This document shows, piece after piece, positions 46,741-59,659 of a stretch of DNA of 64,000 bases. The notes under the pieces are model-generated. The model saw only the letters and a program-made list of their open reading frames with translations, did not search any database and was not told the origin of the DNA. A program made the translations under genes and the position numbers. The number at the start of each line of letters is the position of its first letter. The first letter of the stretch is position 1. The DNA is from Puffinus mauretanicus (taxonomy: Eukaryota; Chordata; Aves; Procellariiformes; Procellariidae), in contig JAJKFH010003593.1 of NCBI GenBank assembly GCA_023333565.1, positions 1 to 64,000 of the forward strand, given 5' to 3'.

Positions 46741-49700
46741 GGGTGCAGCTCCCTTACTGAAGAGCACAATGACATCAGCTCTCTGCATGCCCACTTGTCC
46801 CCATCCCCATTCCGCACTGGAAAAATACCTTTTTTCTAACAGGTTCAATACGAGTTCAGACATATGTGGTTTAATCCACTTTCAGCAGCCTTACCAGCAG
46901 GCAAGGGTCAAAACTAGCACTGAGGAAATCTGAACCAGTACTGAACACAGCGCTCCTGCCTGCTGTCAGTGATAGGTAATTTCTCTGCTGCAGACCAAGC
47001 CCCAGGGATTGCTTTTCTTGAGGCTTCTCTGTATTATGGAAATTAGCTACCTACTCACTAGGTATTTTACTGGAACCACTTTAACCACCAGGCATTTCTT
47101 TTCAAGAGTGAGCACTTCTGCGAATGAGACATAGGAGATTACGAAGGGCTGCCTGCCCAATGAGCATGTGTGTGGGAAGGGGAGTACCCCTTTAGCATGC
47201 TTTGTTTTTCAGATCCTCCTCAGGGCACGTTATATGTCAAAAAGCAGACTCAACTGGGGAGAGGGAGTTTGAAAGGGCAAGGGAGGAGGCAGCAATGTGA
47301 AGGCTTTTCTCACCACTGTGGCAGGAAATGGAAACAACGCTTTCGTGGCAGGAAGAGTGAGAGTGATGGAGCTCCTGGCTGCACCCACCCTGCAACAGCA
47401 GCAGCGTCGAGTGTGAAAAACCTCGCACCACCTCCTTGAGAGTACTTGTGTTGCTACAGCAAGGACTATTTTTCTGGCTCTGACATTTAGCCTGACTGTA
47501 AATGAGTCCACTAATTCTCTTAATGCGGCTGCTGCAAGTGGTGCTAAATATACATCTCTACAACAGCGTACAGTTTGGTCCCATACTAACTGGTATCAAT
47601 TCCCACCGTTTGTGGACAGAGCATGTAAGGGTGGCCTGTACCCACCTCAGTCTCCTGTAAAGCCACTACCATTCACACGCAGACCAGGAAAAGGTCTACA
47701 AACTCAGGTGGCACATGTTTTTCAACTTACCTTCTAAATCGTTCCTGAAGGGCAAGTCACATCTCACCTCAGGTTCACTGTATTTCAGCTCAGTGTTTGT
47801 GCTGTGGGTCCAGTGGGTCTCGCTTTTCTGAAGAGCCATCCCAGTCTTACGTCTCAACAGAAATAGAAATTGCGACAATATGCAAGGCTGCACAGCAGCA
47901 TGAGCCTTGACTACCTGTGGGCAGAGCAAGAACATCCATTTGCAGAGGAAGTGAGGGCACAAGCCTAGAGCAGGAGAGAGATACTGTGTTTTGTCAGCAT
48001 TGTCAGGTGAGGGAGAAGAACTGTTGCAACAGCAAATGATCAGCTGGTTTGAATTAAGCTTGGGGCATGAACACAGGTGAGAGAAAAGCAGAGTATCAGC
48101 ACAAAAATCAGAAGAACTAAGGCTTTAACAGTGTTCTATTTGCACCTTGTCTTGCTAAAGGATGAGTGAGAAAGTCTCCTCGCTTCATGCCCACCTCTTT
48201 CCCTCCAAGAGTCCTGATAAGGAGATGGGTTAAGGTGGAGATATTTATGAGCAGCCCTTTGTTTATGTTAGGATGTTTAATTTATGGGTGAGGCGCACCT
48301 ACAGTTGGACTTGGAAACCTGAAGGAAGAAATAAATAACAGATGCATACCACCATTCACGCAGACTTTTTAAGCAAAATTCAAAGAAGGAGCCTATCAAA
48401 CAGCGCCTTATGTCCACGCATTCATGCCTTTTGCTCACATGCATTCCCATCCTTTTCCAAAATCTGTAGCTGTAGCAAGAGAAAACACACAATCATTCCA
48501 ACAAAGGTCCAGGTCTGCCCTCAGTTTCATCTCTGTTAGCCCAATTGCACTGAATACTGCCCAGAACCTCCAGCCTGCAGCTCACCTGAAGATCAATAAC
48601 ACTGCTTCATCCATGCGTCCCCAAAATCAGCAAGTTAAATAATAAATGCCCTTCAACCTCCCTTCTTCATTCAAAATCAGAAAGCACTACTAAATAAGTG
48701 TCCTCCAGCCCCTTCCTGCAAATTGGTAAATACTCTTTATCATAATGCATGTGCTGTGCGTGTTCACTGACATGACTCCATTGGACTTGCCACCTGCCTG
48801 TGAAACTATCCCTGATACATTGTCTTTGGCCAGACCAGGGCTTAATTTCCTCATAACTTACAGCACTGTTTCTCCTCTGCTTGGCATACAAGCTTTTGAC
48901 CTGTGCAAGATCAAAATAGGGCCTCTCCAGTTTTACTTAAGTCCTGTATGATCTATTAATGAATGGACTGTCCAAGCATTTAATGAAGCCTGTATTCCCA
49001 CTGATATCACTGATGTTCAGAAAGTTGAATCATGACTGTTGAACTAGACGAAAGGATTGTATGTTTGTTTGTTTGGGTTTTTTTACGTCCATACTCTCAT
49101 CTTATTACTCACAGCCACGCTTGGGTACATTTTAATTAGGTTATTACTTTTTATCTCAAAAGACATGACTGAAAGAATAAAAATATCTTAAAACATACAC
49201 AAGCTTTTCAAAATCTCCAATGATTAAACTCCATGCTGCTTCAGCATCAGGAATTTTATCATGGTTATATTTCCTTTAGATTCATAGTTGCTTGCTGATC
49301 TGATTAATTCTCTGTCTTTCTTTCTGAATATTCAGTGAATTGTTGCATGTCCAAGTGCTCTGAATTCTTCCAGACATATACCGATTTATTTTGATCCCTG
49401 CCATTTATTACTTCAGAAACCAGAAAGAAAAAGCTAAGAAAAGTGAGAGGGTTAGTCAGCTGTCTATATTGGTCCCCTTTCAAAATTAGGACTAGAAGGA
49501 GGGGAAAAAAAAAAGCAAGTGATGAAAAAATGAAAGCTGGGAAAAGGTGCAAAAAGAATGAGACCTGGAAATAAATTCTTAATGTCAAGCTAATTCATTC
49601 TGAAACAGCCAGTACAAGGAGCCTCTCAATACCTGTTCCTCTGTTGTGCGTTTTCTTTGCGTACGTACACATAGTCTTACTAATATTCTCAAAGCAAACG

Positions 49701-51394
49701 CAGTGGCTGGTCTTTCAGTTTGTAGCTCTTTGCAATGTTCTCCCAAAGAAGCCCACAACTTACAACTATCTGGGATGGATCGATGAAAGTTTATTTACTT
49801 CCCTGCAATGTGTACCACAGAGGACACACATCGGACCTCACACACACGCTCTTCTCCTAGACCCGGATGAAACCTGATTCGTGATCCAACATGAGAAAGA
49901 GTAGCACAGAATGTCAGCAGCCACCAAATTACTGTTACCTAATCTCTTTGAGCCTGCATGATAATTTATCCCAAAAGGCCATTCTGTGCCCAGGCTTCTC
50001 TCCTTGAGCAGTTTGCCAGACACGGTCAAGTCAAGGCGGATTGGTCTAGCAGGCTTGGGATGCCCCAGCCCAGGAAGCATCCAGACCCATCTGCCCTGCT
50101 TTTTTCACTTCGTTTGAGGGACCAATGGCTAATGTAAAGGGTGGTATCTGATGAGTCAACAGGGCTTGAAATACAACCAGTGTGCCACCGGGATGCTGGG
50201 AAACCCACTGCTACAGTGGAGAACTGTCACTGCTTCCAGTTTAGCAGTTCATGTAATACATGGCCTAGAAAATATAATGTTCATTTGAGACTTCTACCCA
50301 TCCTCTGCACTTAGGGCCTGAGAGGACAGCCTGATTTGTGAAACATGCAGTCTAGCTTTCACTTTACGAAAATAGAAGCCTCAGCAAGAGCTAAATCTTA
50401 CAGACTTACTCATAGGATGGCATCGTTATGGCAAGAGTGCTTGTGCTGGGGACACAGCAGAGATGGAGCAGTGGCTGTGCCAAAAGAGTAAGGTGGATGC
50501 TGGAAGACCATAAACACAGAGGCTGTGTCGCCCACAGAGAGGAGGGAGAGGCCTGGAGAGAGCAGGAGAGACTGTCTCCCCAGGTACAGCGTGCAGAGCA
50601 GAGTAGGAGGCCACGATGTGAATGTTGTCTCTGTTTGTACAAGTCAGATGTTGGACTGTGATCCATGGGGCTTGGCTGGGGTCCCACAGTACCCATTATT
50701 CAATACTTCCACTGAAACTCTGATAAGTGTTAATGCTGGAGGGAGGTGAAAGAACATTGGAGGTAGGGGAGGGAGGGGCAGAGAGATACAGAGAGATACC
50801 TAGAAAATACCCCGCCAGATGTGATCTCAAAACAGGATCTCTCTATCCTTTAGGAAAGCCATCCAAGTAGGACTGATTGTTTTTCCATCAGTCTTCCTTT
50901 AGGCCCCCAAGAAGGCCTAAAGACAGAAAACAAAACACACAAAAACAAAATAAAAAGAAACAAAACAAGAAAGGCATCAGCAACTACAAAAAAAGGAAAA
51001 GTAGGGTGGGGGAGTCTACTCAGCGTTGACAGCAGATATTCAGTGCTGTTTGAACTTCATTGGTGGTATGGTCTCACATTTCTAAGGCTCTTGACATAGG
51101 CATTGGCTCCAGGGGTGAGACCATCTGCATCTCTGTTTTGCTGGGATTGCTTCCATGCAGAAGGCCAGGGAAGGGCGATGGATTTCATCAGAACTGCCTT
51201 CTAAAATTCCCATCCTCTCTCCTGCCCCACCCCTTGCCAAGAGGGAGGGATGGGAGGGCTAATGTGATTTCTAATTCTAGCCTCATTTTGGTGCATTCTG
51301 GTACCAGCCAACAGATGTATGCCAGCAGCATTCAGACATAAACATCCTTCTCATAGAATGAGACACAGCACTTAATTCGGCAGCCAACTCTCAC
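46741..51394. other. Single-copy non-coding stretch
   Basis: No gene was recognised over about 4.6 kb. Mildly enhancer-like AT-rich pieces occur at about 48235-48290 (GATATTTATGAGCAGCCC, TTTGTTTATGTTAGG) and 49100-49190 (CATTTTAATTAGGTTATTAC). An A-rich, G-poor run (ACAAAAACAAAATAAAAAG) lies at about 50920-50970. All open frames are short and overlapping. Confidence 0.45.
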
Positions 51395-51510
51395 TCTACC
51401 TTTCAGGGGCAGTGTAAAGGTGGGGAAATTTAGGATGAGGAATATTTAACCTGGATATCAAGAAACACTTCCTAACAATACCAAACACTCAAATGAAGGA
51501 AAACGCGACT
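51395..51510 (+). mobile_element. Possible very old CR1-like LINE fragment
   Basis: GGAAATTTAGGATGAGG, then AACCTGGATATCAAGAAACA and CTTCCTAACAATACC, resemble the CR1 segment 'GGTTTAGGTTGGATATTAGG AAAAATTTCTT' seen intact at 23.17 kb. Divergence is heavy, so the assignment is tentative. Confidence 0.35.
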
Positions 51511-51724
51511 TATCCATTAAAGACATGAAAGAGTTCACTGAGGTAATGACTATGGAACAAGTTGTAGTGAACACCATGTCATGTTAATGCTTTTTGCTAA
51601 TATTGGCCAGCAATTAGCCTAAGCCATGCAGTCTGGCTTTGAAGATGAATACCCCCCTAAGGATATGTATTTCTGAGGGATTAGAGGCTAGGGGCCACAT
51701 TCTTCCTCAATATCAACTCCACAA

Positions 51725-51830
51725 GTAGCTCATGGTGACTGGCCCTATTTTAGAGATTAAGCAACACAGGCAGAGTTAAGCGAAGTAAGAGAAAAAGTTT
51801 GCAACAGAAATGGGGTCCAAAATCCTAGAA
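51725..51830 (-). mobile_element. MIR-like SINE remnant
   Basis: The plus strand reads GCCCTATTTTAGAGATTAAG, CAACACAGGCAGAGTTAAGC, then GAAGTAAG, resembling reverse-complement MIR (CATTTTACAGATGAGGAAAC, TGAGGCACAGAGAGGTTAAG, TGACTTGCCC). It lacks the following TTGCCCAAGGTCAC portion. Confidence 0.5.
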
Positions 51831-52239
51831 AATTGTGGCATTCATTTCATAGCAATTGCCACTGAGAGAGGCAGGCTTCTTTTCTGTAAGAGCAACATTT
51901 GCCAATATCAGGAGCCTATTGCATTAAGTGTTGCACTATAATCCTAAGGCTAGCAGTACACCACCCTGCTTGCTGTGCAAGAGCAGTTATCCTCATAAAC
52001 AGGCCCATTAAATCCATCAGTTGTGTCTATCATTGGAGAGTTACCTGCTTGTAACACTCAGAAATAATGAAGTCACCTGCAAAGCAGCACATTGCCACCA
52101 CCGAAGCTGGCTGCTAACTGTTCATAGTTCTGTTCTGATCTCACCTGCAAGAGGAAGGCAGTATTTCGGGTACAAGCAATGGCAGCTTGATACCCCAATC
52201 TGCAGGAGTTGCTTTGGGAAGCTCAGCTTTGGGCTCTGT

Positions 52240-52350
52240 TACTATTTTCCCTTATGAACCTGTCTCATTCCTATTTCTCTGTGCCTCAGTTTCCCTGGAA
52301 GACTTAATTTCCTTCACATTTGAGGACTTAATTCAAAGGGCTTCTTTTAG
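52240..52350 (+). mobile_element. MIR SINE remnant
   Basis: CTCTGTGCCTCAGTTTCCC at about 52277-52295 is an exact match to the MIR core. It is preceded by AACCTGTCTCATTCC and followed by a decayed tail. The fragment is short but the core is unusually well kept. Confidence 0.65.
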
Positions 52351-53224
52351 ATCCCCGTCTTCAGCCTAAAGGACAAAACATTGTATGCCGTGTATCTCTA
52401 TCACGGTCTCGGCTGGCAAAGACAAACTATACTCCTGTTCTACTTCCACAGATGGGCTCCTGAAATCTTACATCCCTGGCAGAACGCTTGCCACAGCCCA
52501 TACACTTATTCAGAGCCAGAATACAAAATTATCTCCATTACCTGCTGCAGAGTCCCATCTCACCCCAAGAAGTCTGTGGACCCACCTGGCACTCCTTGCT
52601 GCTGATGGGAGAGTATCACATCTTGGTGGACAGCGGAGGGAAACATAGCTCTAATTACCAGTGTGTCCATGGCTGACTCCCTCTTGCCCCTAGTGATACC
52701 AGTGGAGGGGGAAGAGGATTAAAGGAGAGAGAACTCCCTCTCTCTGCTCCAGTAACATTGCTTTCAGATCCTGACGGTGCTGCTAGTGTTTGTTTCCTCC
52801 TGTGCCCCCCTCCCTCCAGAGCTCTTGCCATCCCCCCAGGCTTCTCCATAGTGCATAACTAGCATGCAGCAGCAATGATTGAACATTCAGGGGACGGGAA
52901 CTGCCTGTGTATTGCTGGGGTGGAAACTGGGAAGGGAGGCAGAAGCTAACACAAGTACTTACTGGGAAAAAAATCTGCATTTTATTTTGTGGAAAAATAT
53001 TCCTTCATGCCTAGAGCCAGAAGCTCTGCTCTATAGACATGCTAATTATCTGGGAGTCACTGTGTGTGTGTGTGGCTGCTAACGTCGGCCTCTCCTTTGG
53101 GGGAACAAACAGACGGCTTTTTATTTGTGTGTTGAGTTTTTTTCCTCTACCCTTCCCTTGTCATTCTGGCTGGTGAAGCAGATTTGCCCAAACCTCCCTC
53201 TTGCCAGAGGAGCTGCAGCAGCCC
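52351..53224. other. Single-copy non-coding stretch
   Basis: Three overlapping plus frames at 52381-52676 are all short with no domain. A (GT)n run of about 14 bases begins near 53061. No repeats other than this were recognised. Confidence 0.45.
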
Positions 53225-53870
53225 TTTCCTGAAACACTCCGTGGGTGGAAAACGCATAACTTCACTCTACCCACGGGGCAAAAACCCCACACTCACACAA
53301 TCTGGAGCCACATCAGTCATGCCGACAGGACAGCACTCCAGGCTCTCTCTAACACACTGCACAAAGCCAAACCCTCCAAGCACTAACCCATCCAAATCCT
53401 GCACATGCACCCTTTCCCTCTCCAATCTTCAATAAAATCTTCCTCCCCTTTTGCACGTGCTCACTCCATCCCCGTCTTCATCCTCAAGTGTGTGACTCTT
53501 TCCACTTGTTTCCAAACACAGCTCCATTCACCCTTACTTCTTACTCCTGGCAGATCCCACTCTGCAACCTCACCACCACAACTCTCCTTTCTCCATCTTG
53601 TATTTCCACATACCACGCCCCATAAACCTCTTCTTTACACCTTTTTATATACTGTCACACATTGCTTTTCACTCCACACATCATTCAGACACCACTCTCC
53701 TCTTCAGATTCCTATCAATCAACCCTGCCATACCTTATTTACAAGCTTTCCTGCCTATGCTCACTCAGTTGTCCTAATTATCTACTCACATATTCTTCCC
53801 TATTTTTCCCTCACTAGCTGATTACCTTCCCATGCGTGTACCATTTACCTCATACAAACCCATTCAGCGT
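53225..53870. repeat. G-poor, pyrimidine-skewed low-complexity block
   Basis: Across roughly 53280-53820 each 60-base line has only about two to seven G residues, while C and T dominate (CCACCACAACTCTCC, CTCCACACATCATTCAGAC). Irregular CACTCCATTCACCC-like units recur. The skew lets long plus-strand frames stay open (138 codons at 53405-53821, Ser/His/Pro/Thr-rich). I regard these as compositional. Confidence 0.6.
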
Positions 53871-54394
53871 CTCATGCATGTGGCTCAGGCTTGCAGACCT
53901 AGCGATTTAAACAGTTGGGCACTACCCCAATTGTAGAATCTCTCAGCCCTTCAGAAACCCAGAGGATGTACCTGTGAAATCAGCCAGGTTTGAGACAGCC
54001 CAACTGAACCATACCCAATCTCTTGATGCAGGTTTTTCTGCCAGCCAAGTGGCCTGCAAGTGGTAAATGCTGAGACAGGAGCCCCCATCCCTCCCAGGTG
54101 ATTTTCCCTAAAGCATCAAAAACTGACCAGCACAGGAATGGAGGTTGACAGGAAACATTTCCCTTTGTCCTCCTTATTTGTAGGAATACTTTTTCCCTCT
54201 CCCAAGCTACTAAAGAAGGTGACCTCACCATATTTTCCTTGTCAGCCCCTCTACTCACACACACGTTAATACCGCAAGACCCTCCCAACACCGTTTAACT
54301 CTGGCCACCATTGTATCAAAACCAAACAAGCCTTCCCCCCCTGAATTCACCAAAGCCTATCACTATGGCAGCAAGCTTCAGACCAGATGTCTGA
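53871..54394. other. Single-copy non-coding stretch
   Basis: No gene or repeat was recognised between the G-poor block and the GA tract. A 103-codon minus frame (53980-54291) has no domain. Confidence 0.45.
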
Positions 54395-54452
54395 GGTCAG
54401 TGGGGGTGAGGAGAGCAAAGGGAGGGAAGGAGGGAGTGAAGGAAGGGAGACA
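54395..54452. repeat. GA-rich purine tract
   Basis: GGGGTGAGGAGAGCAAAGGG, AGGGAAGGAGGGAGTGAAGG and AAGGGAGACAAATG form a nearly all-purine tract just upstream of the MIR remnant. Confidence 0.8.
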
Positions 54453-54484
54453 AATGTTGGAAAGACAGGAAAACAGAAAATTGT

Positions 54485-54690
54485 CTTGAGGCCTGAGTCC
54501 CAGACTGGGAATCAGAACCCCCAAACTCTTCTCCCAGCACTGGCAGCAATTTACTGCAAGGCCTCAGGCAGTCCTCTTCACTTCTTTGTGCCCCAGTTTC
54601 CGCATCTAAAATGACAATGATCATCACTCCTGCCTAAGGCAGAATGAAGGTTAATATTTGAAGAGTGCTCTAAGACATTTTTCAAAATAT
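54485..54690 (+). mobile_element. MIR SINE, near full length
   Basis: CAGACTGGGAATCAGAACCC, CTCTTCTCCCAGCACTGGCA, CTTCTTTGTGCCCCAGTTTC, CGCATCTAAAATGACAATG and AGGTTAATATTTGAAGAGTG follow the whole amniote MIR consensus: box-B side (GGGAATCAGAACCCCTGGGT), core, and 3' tail (GTTAATATTTGTAAAGTGCT). It is one of the best-preserved ancient SINEs in the window. Confidence 0.85.
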
Positions 54691-56029
54691 TATTAGCAGT
54701 TTCTGTCCCTGATGTCTTTTGGGAAAACTGTGACCAAGTGATATATGGAAACTGAACATTCTCAAGAAGTCCTAAGGCCAGCTTCCTTGCTGCTTAGCTT
54801 GCCCACATTCTGATGATGCTTCAAAAGATATGCATACAGAGATGCACGCTTGACTTGTATACTGTTTGCTAACACTCCCAGGAATGTGTGCACATGCACG
54901 CACAAAACATCAGAGCTGAACCAGGTTTCTAATTGTTTGCCCACTCTCCATAGTGTCTTTCATGCTTATCTTTTTGCTTGATCCGCTATGCCAAAAAATC
55001 ACCTGCACCACATTCACAAGACTGAGCCGAACTAAGAGGACAGAACAAGGAGGAGACCTTTTACCTGCGCATGCCCACAGGCTCCACCTCGGCTGGAGCT
55101 GTTTTATGGTAGTGCATGGTGGAGTTTCCCCATTCCTCGCTGGCCTGAGCACCAACACTGAAGGAAAAAGGGTCTAAAATAAGAGCTCTGGCTGCCTTGC
55201 AAGAGGGGATTTACATTTTACAGAAGCAAAAGAAATGCCCACTTCACAGCATGAATGCCCTGCTTGTTTCAGCGCTACAAACCACCCTACATAACCACCA
55301 TGGGGGAAGAACACATTCTTTCTCTACCTCACCCAATGCAAAGGAGAGGTACTGCTAAAGAGAGAGAAATAGAGCACAGGGCACAAAAATCCAGCTCATG
55401 TGGTGTCAGGGACTGAAGATTCATCTGAAGAGCCAATGTTCATGTCCACCTGTCAGCTGTGAGGAGGCCTCCTGGGAGGCCTTCTAGCAGGAATGGTCTT
55501 TGAACCATCTCAGCAGGGTGCTGGCTGAGGTGGGAGCAGAGGGGGAAGGAGCGAGACCCACATCAGGCACCATGACACCTGCAAAGCACCCTGCCTCTCC
55601 TGCGCCCAGCCAGGCTGGCTCCCCGGCATGTCCCCTGGTCCCACAGGCCCACCCTGGCAGGCCCCTTTCACGGGGGCAGGCAGATGGATAGGCATGGGGA
55701 AACGTGCAGGAGGAAGAGAAGGGCCGGAAACATATTTCTGGGAATCTCAGAAAAGAGGCGGCAAGCAAGAGAGAAGAGGAAGAGGCACCTGACAGAGTCC
55801 AATAGCGTGCAGCAGTGAAACAGAAAAAGAAAGGAGCTGAGTGAGATGTTTTGTGGGCTGCTGCTGATTCCGGGGAGTCCTGCCCTATTTTATTTTCCAC
55901 TCGCAGCCCCCAGCAATCTCGGTTTCAGTCACAGACTTTCCCCTTTCCCCCAACACACCCCCAGGGAGGACTCTCAGCCATGGCTGGGGGGCAACCCAAA
56001 CCGTCACACAAACAAGAGGTCTCTCTGAT
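54691..56029. other. Single-copy non-coding stretch, locally GC-rich
   Basis: From about 55440 to 55700 GC rises without CpG density, and open frames occur on both strands (63 codons plus, 138 codons minus). No domain was recognised and no CpG island is called. The flanking sequence is unremarkable. Confidence 0.45.
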
Positions 56030-56420
56030 AACTGCTTTTCTCTGTAGTTTTCCTCTTTGACATGCATATTCCGTTCGGAGAAACCCCCTCTCCCCTCCCA
56101 CACTCTCACCCACGCCATCTGGTTACGGTTTGCACCATGACGCGCTTCCTCTGTGGTTTATTTGCTTTTTTTAGCCAAACCCAAGAGAGGGAGAGAAATA
56201 CCCTGTTTGCTTTGGGGATGAACTACCCCCCCCCCCCCTTTACTTTATTTATTATAGAGGTTTTGTGTGGCAGGTTAGGGGAAGGTTGGGTTTTCGTTTT
56301 GTTTTTGTTTTTTTTTTTCCCCCATGAAGCTAATAAATGGGCTTCTCACAGCATCTGCTGTAGATTATGAAAAGCTTTATGAGGCTGTTGATTTTGAAAA
56401 ACATTGTCAGGTGATAAGGC
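56030..56420. promoter_or_regulatory. Candidate conserved non-coding element with poly-C and poly-T runs
   Basis: AGCTAATAAATGGGCTTCTC, GATTATGAAAAGCTTTATGA and TGTTGATTTTGAAAAAC (56331-56400) form an enhancer-like block. Upstream are 13 C residues at 56226-56238, followed by TTTACTTTATTTATTATAG, and a T-rich tract at 56290-56318. The homopolymers may be assembly-prone. Confidence 0.3.
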
Positions 56421-56424
56421 AATG

Positions 56425-56620
56425 TGATCTAGTGGTTTGAGTGGGAGGGAGGCCAGGGGAGGGCATAATCAGAGCACCTGGCATCCGTGGTCACTCTGTG
56501 CCTCAGTGTCCCATCACAGGAACAGGACTAATTTGTGCTTGTCACTGGAGCACTGGTGACGGCCTGGCTTCTGTAAAGTGCTTCATACACAAAGCATTCT
56601 AGGGATGCTACATATTTGTA
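56425..56620 (+). mobile_element. MIR SINE, near full length
   Basis: AATGTGATCTAGTGGTTTGA corresponds to the tRNA-related 5' end. ACTCTGTGCCTCAGTGTCCC is the core. TCTGTAAAGTGCTTCATACA is the 3' tail (TGTAAAGTGCTTTGAGA). All three blocks are in order over about 190 bases. Confidence 0.85.
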
Positions 56621-59600
56621 GTGCTTACACCCCTGAGTTACTCAACAGGCACAGAATATCAAAGGCTGCCAGCTCCTCACTGATGCAGGCCAAGTAACAC
56701 TCATACAGTTTAAGGCTGAAGGGCACCCTGATGACTTTCCCAGTCCAGCTTAGCACGAGAGATGAAGCTTCACTGAACCCACAGAGCCTGTCCCAGACTA
56801 CTGCAGTGAGCACAGCAAGGAAGAGGACCTAAGCTTCCTAGCTCCCAGCCCCATACTCAGTCCTCCAAAGCATGCTGCATTTTACAGCAGGCACACAAAG
56901 AGAAGCTTTAAGAATGGCTTTGTCCTGGATTTTGACAGCTGACTTCTGCAATTGCTAAACATTCCCACACAGTTCATACTCCAAGTCTCCGCTATTACAC
57001 AGCCCGCTATTTCTCCAGGAACAACACAGATGCTGTTGTCTTCATCAAACATGTTTACGGCTTCTACACTCGTTTACTAAAAGCCTTCCTCTTCCATGGT
57101 TTACCCCATTTACACAAGGCCCTTATCACAGGAGAGCGTCTCCTCCCCTTTGGGGACATAGCATGGATGACTCCACTAGGAGTCATCTCCACTTTCACTA
57201 AGTGGAAGCTAGTCCCACAGCCCAAAGTATTTCTGCAAAGGGATGCAGGAGTCTTGCAGCCTTCCCTAGCCTACCTTGTAATTGGCTTCATAATTTCCAG
57301 CAAGCATTTCAAACTTTGCCTGGGTCACAGCCACTTTGCCAAACGTGTGCATGTGCGCGCACAGCCCATTAATCCTCTTTGCTCCAGACTTGATTTAATT
57401 TAACATTAGGTTTGGATGAGTAATTTTATCCTGCAACACAATTCAAGGTGATAGATGAGACCACAAGCAGGTGATAGCTCAGGCTTGACTCCCCCCCTCT
57501 TGCTCTCCCTCCTGAGAAAGCATAGTTGGCCAGGTTGCGTGAGATTTACTGCTGCTCCAAAGTGGGGCTTCCACTGGAGAGAGCCAAGGCACAGAGATTT
57601 CAACTCTCATGAAAGGCTGCAAAGGAGGAAGGGGCGGTGGGGGGCGGGTTGGAGGACTTGGTGAGCCAAAACCCAAGCAGAATGGCTAGGATCCAGGGAA
57701 CAGCAAATCAGAGCACCCCCTTTCTCCCCTCAGGTCTCCCCTCTTACACGCATTAACCCTTTGGAGGCAGTCTTGCAAGAGAGACATAATTTCGCGTTTC
57801 CTCTGTGTGTGTGCGCGTGTGTACACCTATCTGCTTGAAACAAGGATAAAAAGGAAACTGAGGCTATAATGACATGGGATCAGACTTCCACTGAAAACTC
57901 CTCTGTGTCCACTCCGCTGGTAGAAAAGCCTCTGTAATCAGATGGATGGGCCTCAGAGTATGCTTCAAGTAAACTATCTGCCATCAGATCAATGAGGTAC
58001 AAGAGCAATTGCAACAAAAGATGGCAAAGGTGTCCCCATTCCTTTCCCAGGCTGACCGGGAGACCCTGTTAATGCCAGATGATCAGGCAGGGTCTGCACC
58101 AGGATGTTGCAATGGGGAAAAGGTCGAGTTTCAGTCCTTTCCAAGCTGAAATGCTGTCTCCTTTTCAAACAGATGCTGGCACCATCTCTTGAGACACAAC
58201 TGAATAAACACTGTCATTCCAGCAGCCACCCTCACTAGGTGACAGGTTACAACATGTGAGTATGTGAGGGCCAGCTTACCCAGACAGAAACCTAAGGTGC
58301 CCTCACCTGCAGTTAACACTGGAGAAAAACTGGATGCATCAGCCCCACCAGCCTGCAGCAAGGTGGGAGTGAATTGCCAGTCCAAATGTCTTTATAGCTT
58401 ATTGTTAGCATGTCTTAGTTTTGTTGAGCATTTCAGTTCTTCCCATGCTTATAATATAGAAAAACAGTCTATTTAACAGAAAATGGACATTTAAAAAGGC
58501 ACACCCGCTCAACTTCTGGATGGAAACTCAGAGACCCACTTGTTAAATGAAACGATGTGTACTTGTTACTAAACTTGAAAGTAATCATGGAACTGGCAGA
58601 GCACAGAAGAGAGCGAGAGCAAAATCAGTGCTTTGTATGACTTCCTGGCATTGGCTCTCTGTGCTGCACAGATGATGCTGGAGTCCTTTGGATGCAAGGT
58701 AGAAATCCCAGAAGTTAAAAACAAATAGGGTCCTTGGAAGACAAACTGGCACAGAGGAGAAAAACCAAAGTGAAGGGGAGCAGAGTTGCAGCTGAAAGTC
58801 TATGTGTCATCTCATGATGTTGGAAACAGGTGGAAGATTCACTGCAGAAGAAAGATTAGCAGTGGCAGGCAGGTCCTAAGAAGCCACCAGGGGTATGTGC
58901 TGGCCTTTGTAAGCTGAAGGAACAGAACATGGACACATGGGCCATGGCCTCACATGCAACATGATGAGAGCATCACCCTGGAGTTGGAAGTAAGAGTAAC
59001 GCTGCTGTTTGGCAGATGGCAAAGCAAATTCAAGAACCTTCAGATTTTTCAAATGGAATTATGTACTGGCATACTTTGCTACCCATAGCCCGTAAGAACT
59101 GCTTTCTTTACCTTCAGGTAGGTGTTTCTTAACAGAACAAGTGTCAGGCTTAAATGGAATGGGACCGCTTTAAATAGGGGCTTTTAACCATGATGTTTTC
59201 AGGAGTAACACTATCCCCTACACACTAACAGGTCAACATACTCCTTAAGGAGCATGTACCATGTTTTCTAAATATTAACACTTGCCCATATAAGCATGGG
59301 ATATGAGCTACTACTTATCTGCGAGTTGATAAACAAAGAGCCAAGTACTGCATGTTCTGTGGGAGTAGCCAGGAATTCACATTCCTATCTATCAGTCGCT
59401 CTACATGTTGTTACCTCAGTCACTCAGTACGCTACACCACGCAGGTGAGACATAGCAGGTGCTTATGATAGCGTGTAGTTGTGTAGTCTCTAGAGAGGAC
59501 TCATTCAAACCAAATTAGCCAGCCCGACTGCCCTCTTCAACCTGAATGATATTCCAAGGAGAAAACATTGCATCTGCAGCAAGACTCTAGGTATTCTGGA

Positions 59601-59659
59601 ATCAAAACATGGATAATGATGCATTCAGTGTTTCCGGTTTTGAAAATTGTTTTAAAGAC
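56621..59659. other. Single-copy non-coding stretch
   Basis: No gene was recognised. An AT-rich piece at about 57365-57430 (TTGATTTAATTTAACATTAG, GAGTAATTTTATCCTGC) is mildly enhancer-like. A (TG)n run with CG interruptions lies at 57802-57823. Open frames are short and overlapping. Confidence 0.45.

Noticed and set aside
53405..53821. 138-codon Ser/His/Pro/Thr-rich frame
   Set aside because: The block is nearly devoid of G on the plus strand, which removes TAG/TGA stops; openness is compositional.
55484..55900. 138-codon minus frame in a GC-rich patch
   Set aside because: No domain, plus-strand frames overlap it, and CpG density is too low for a promoter island.
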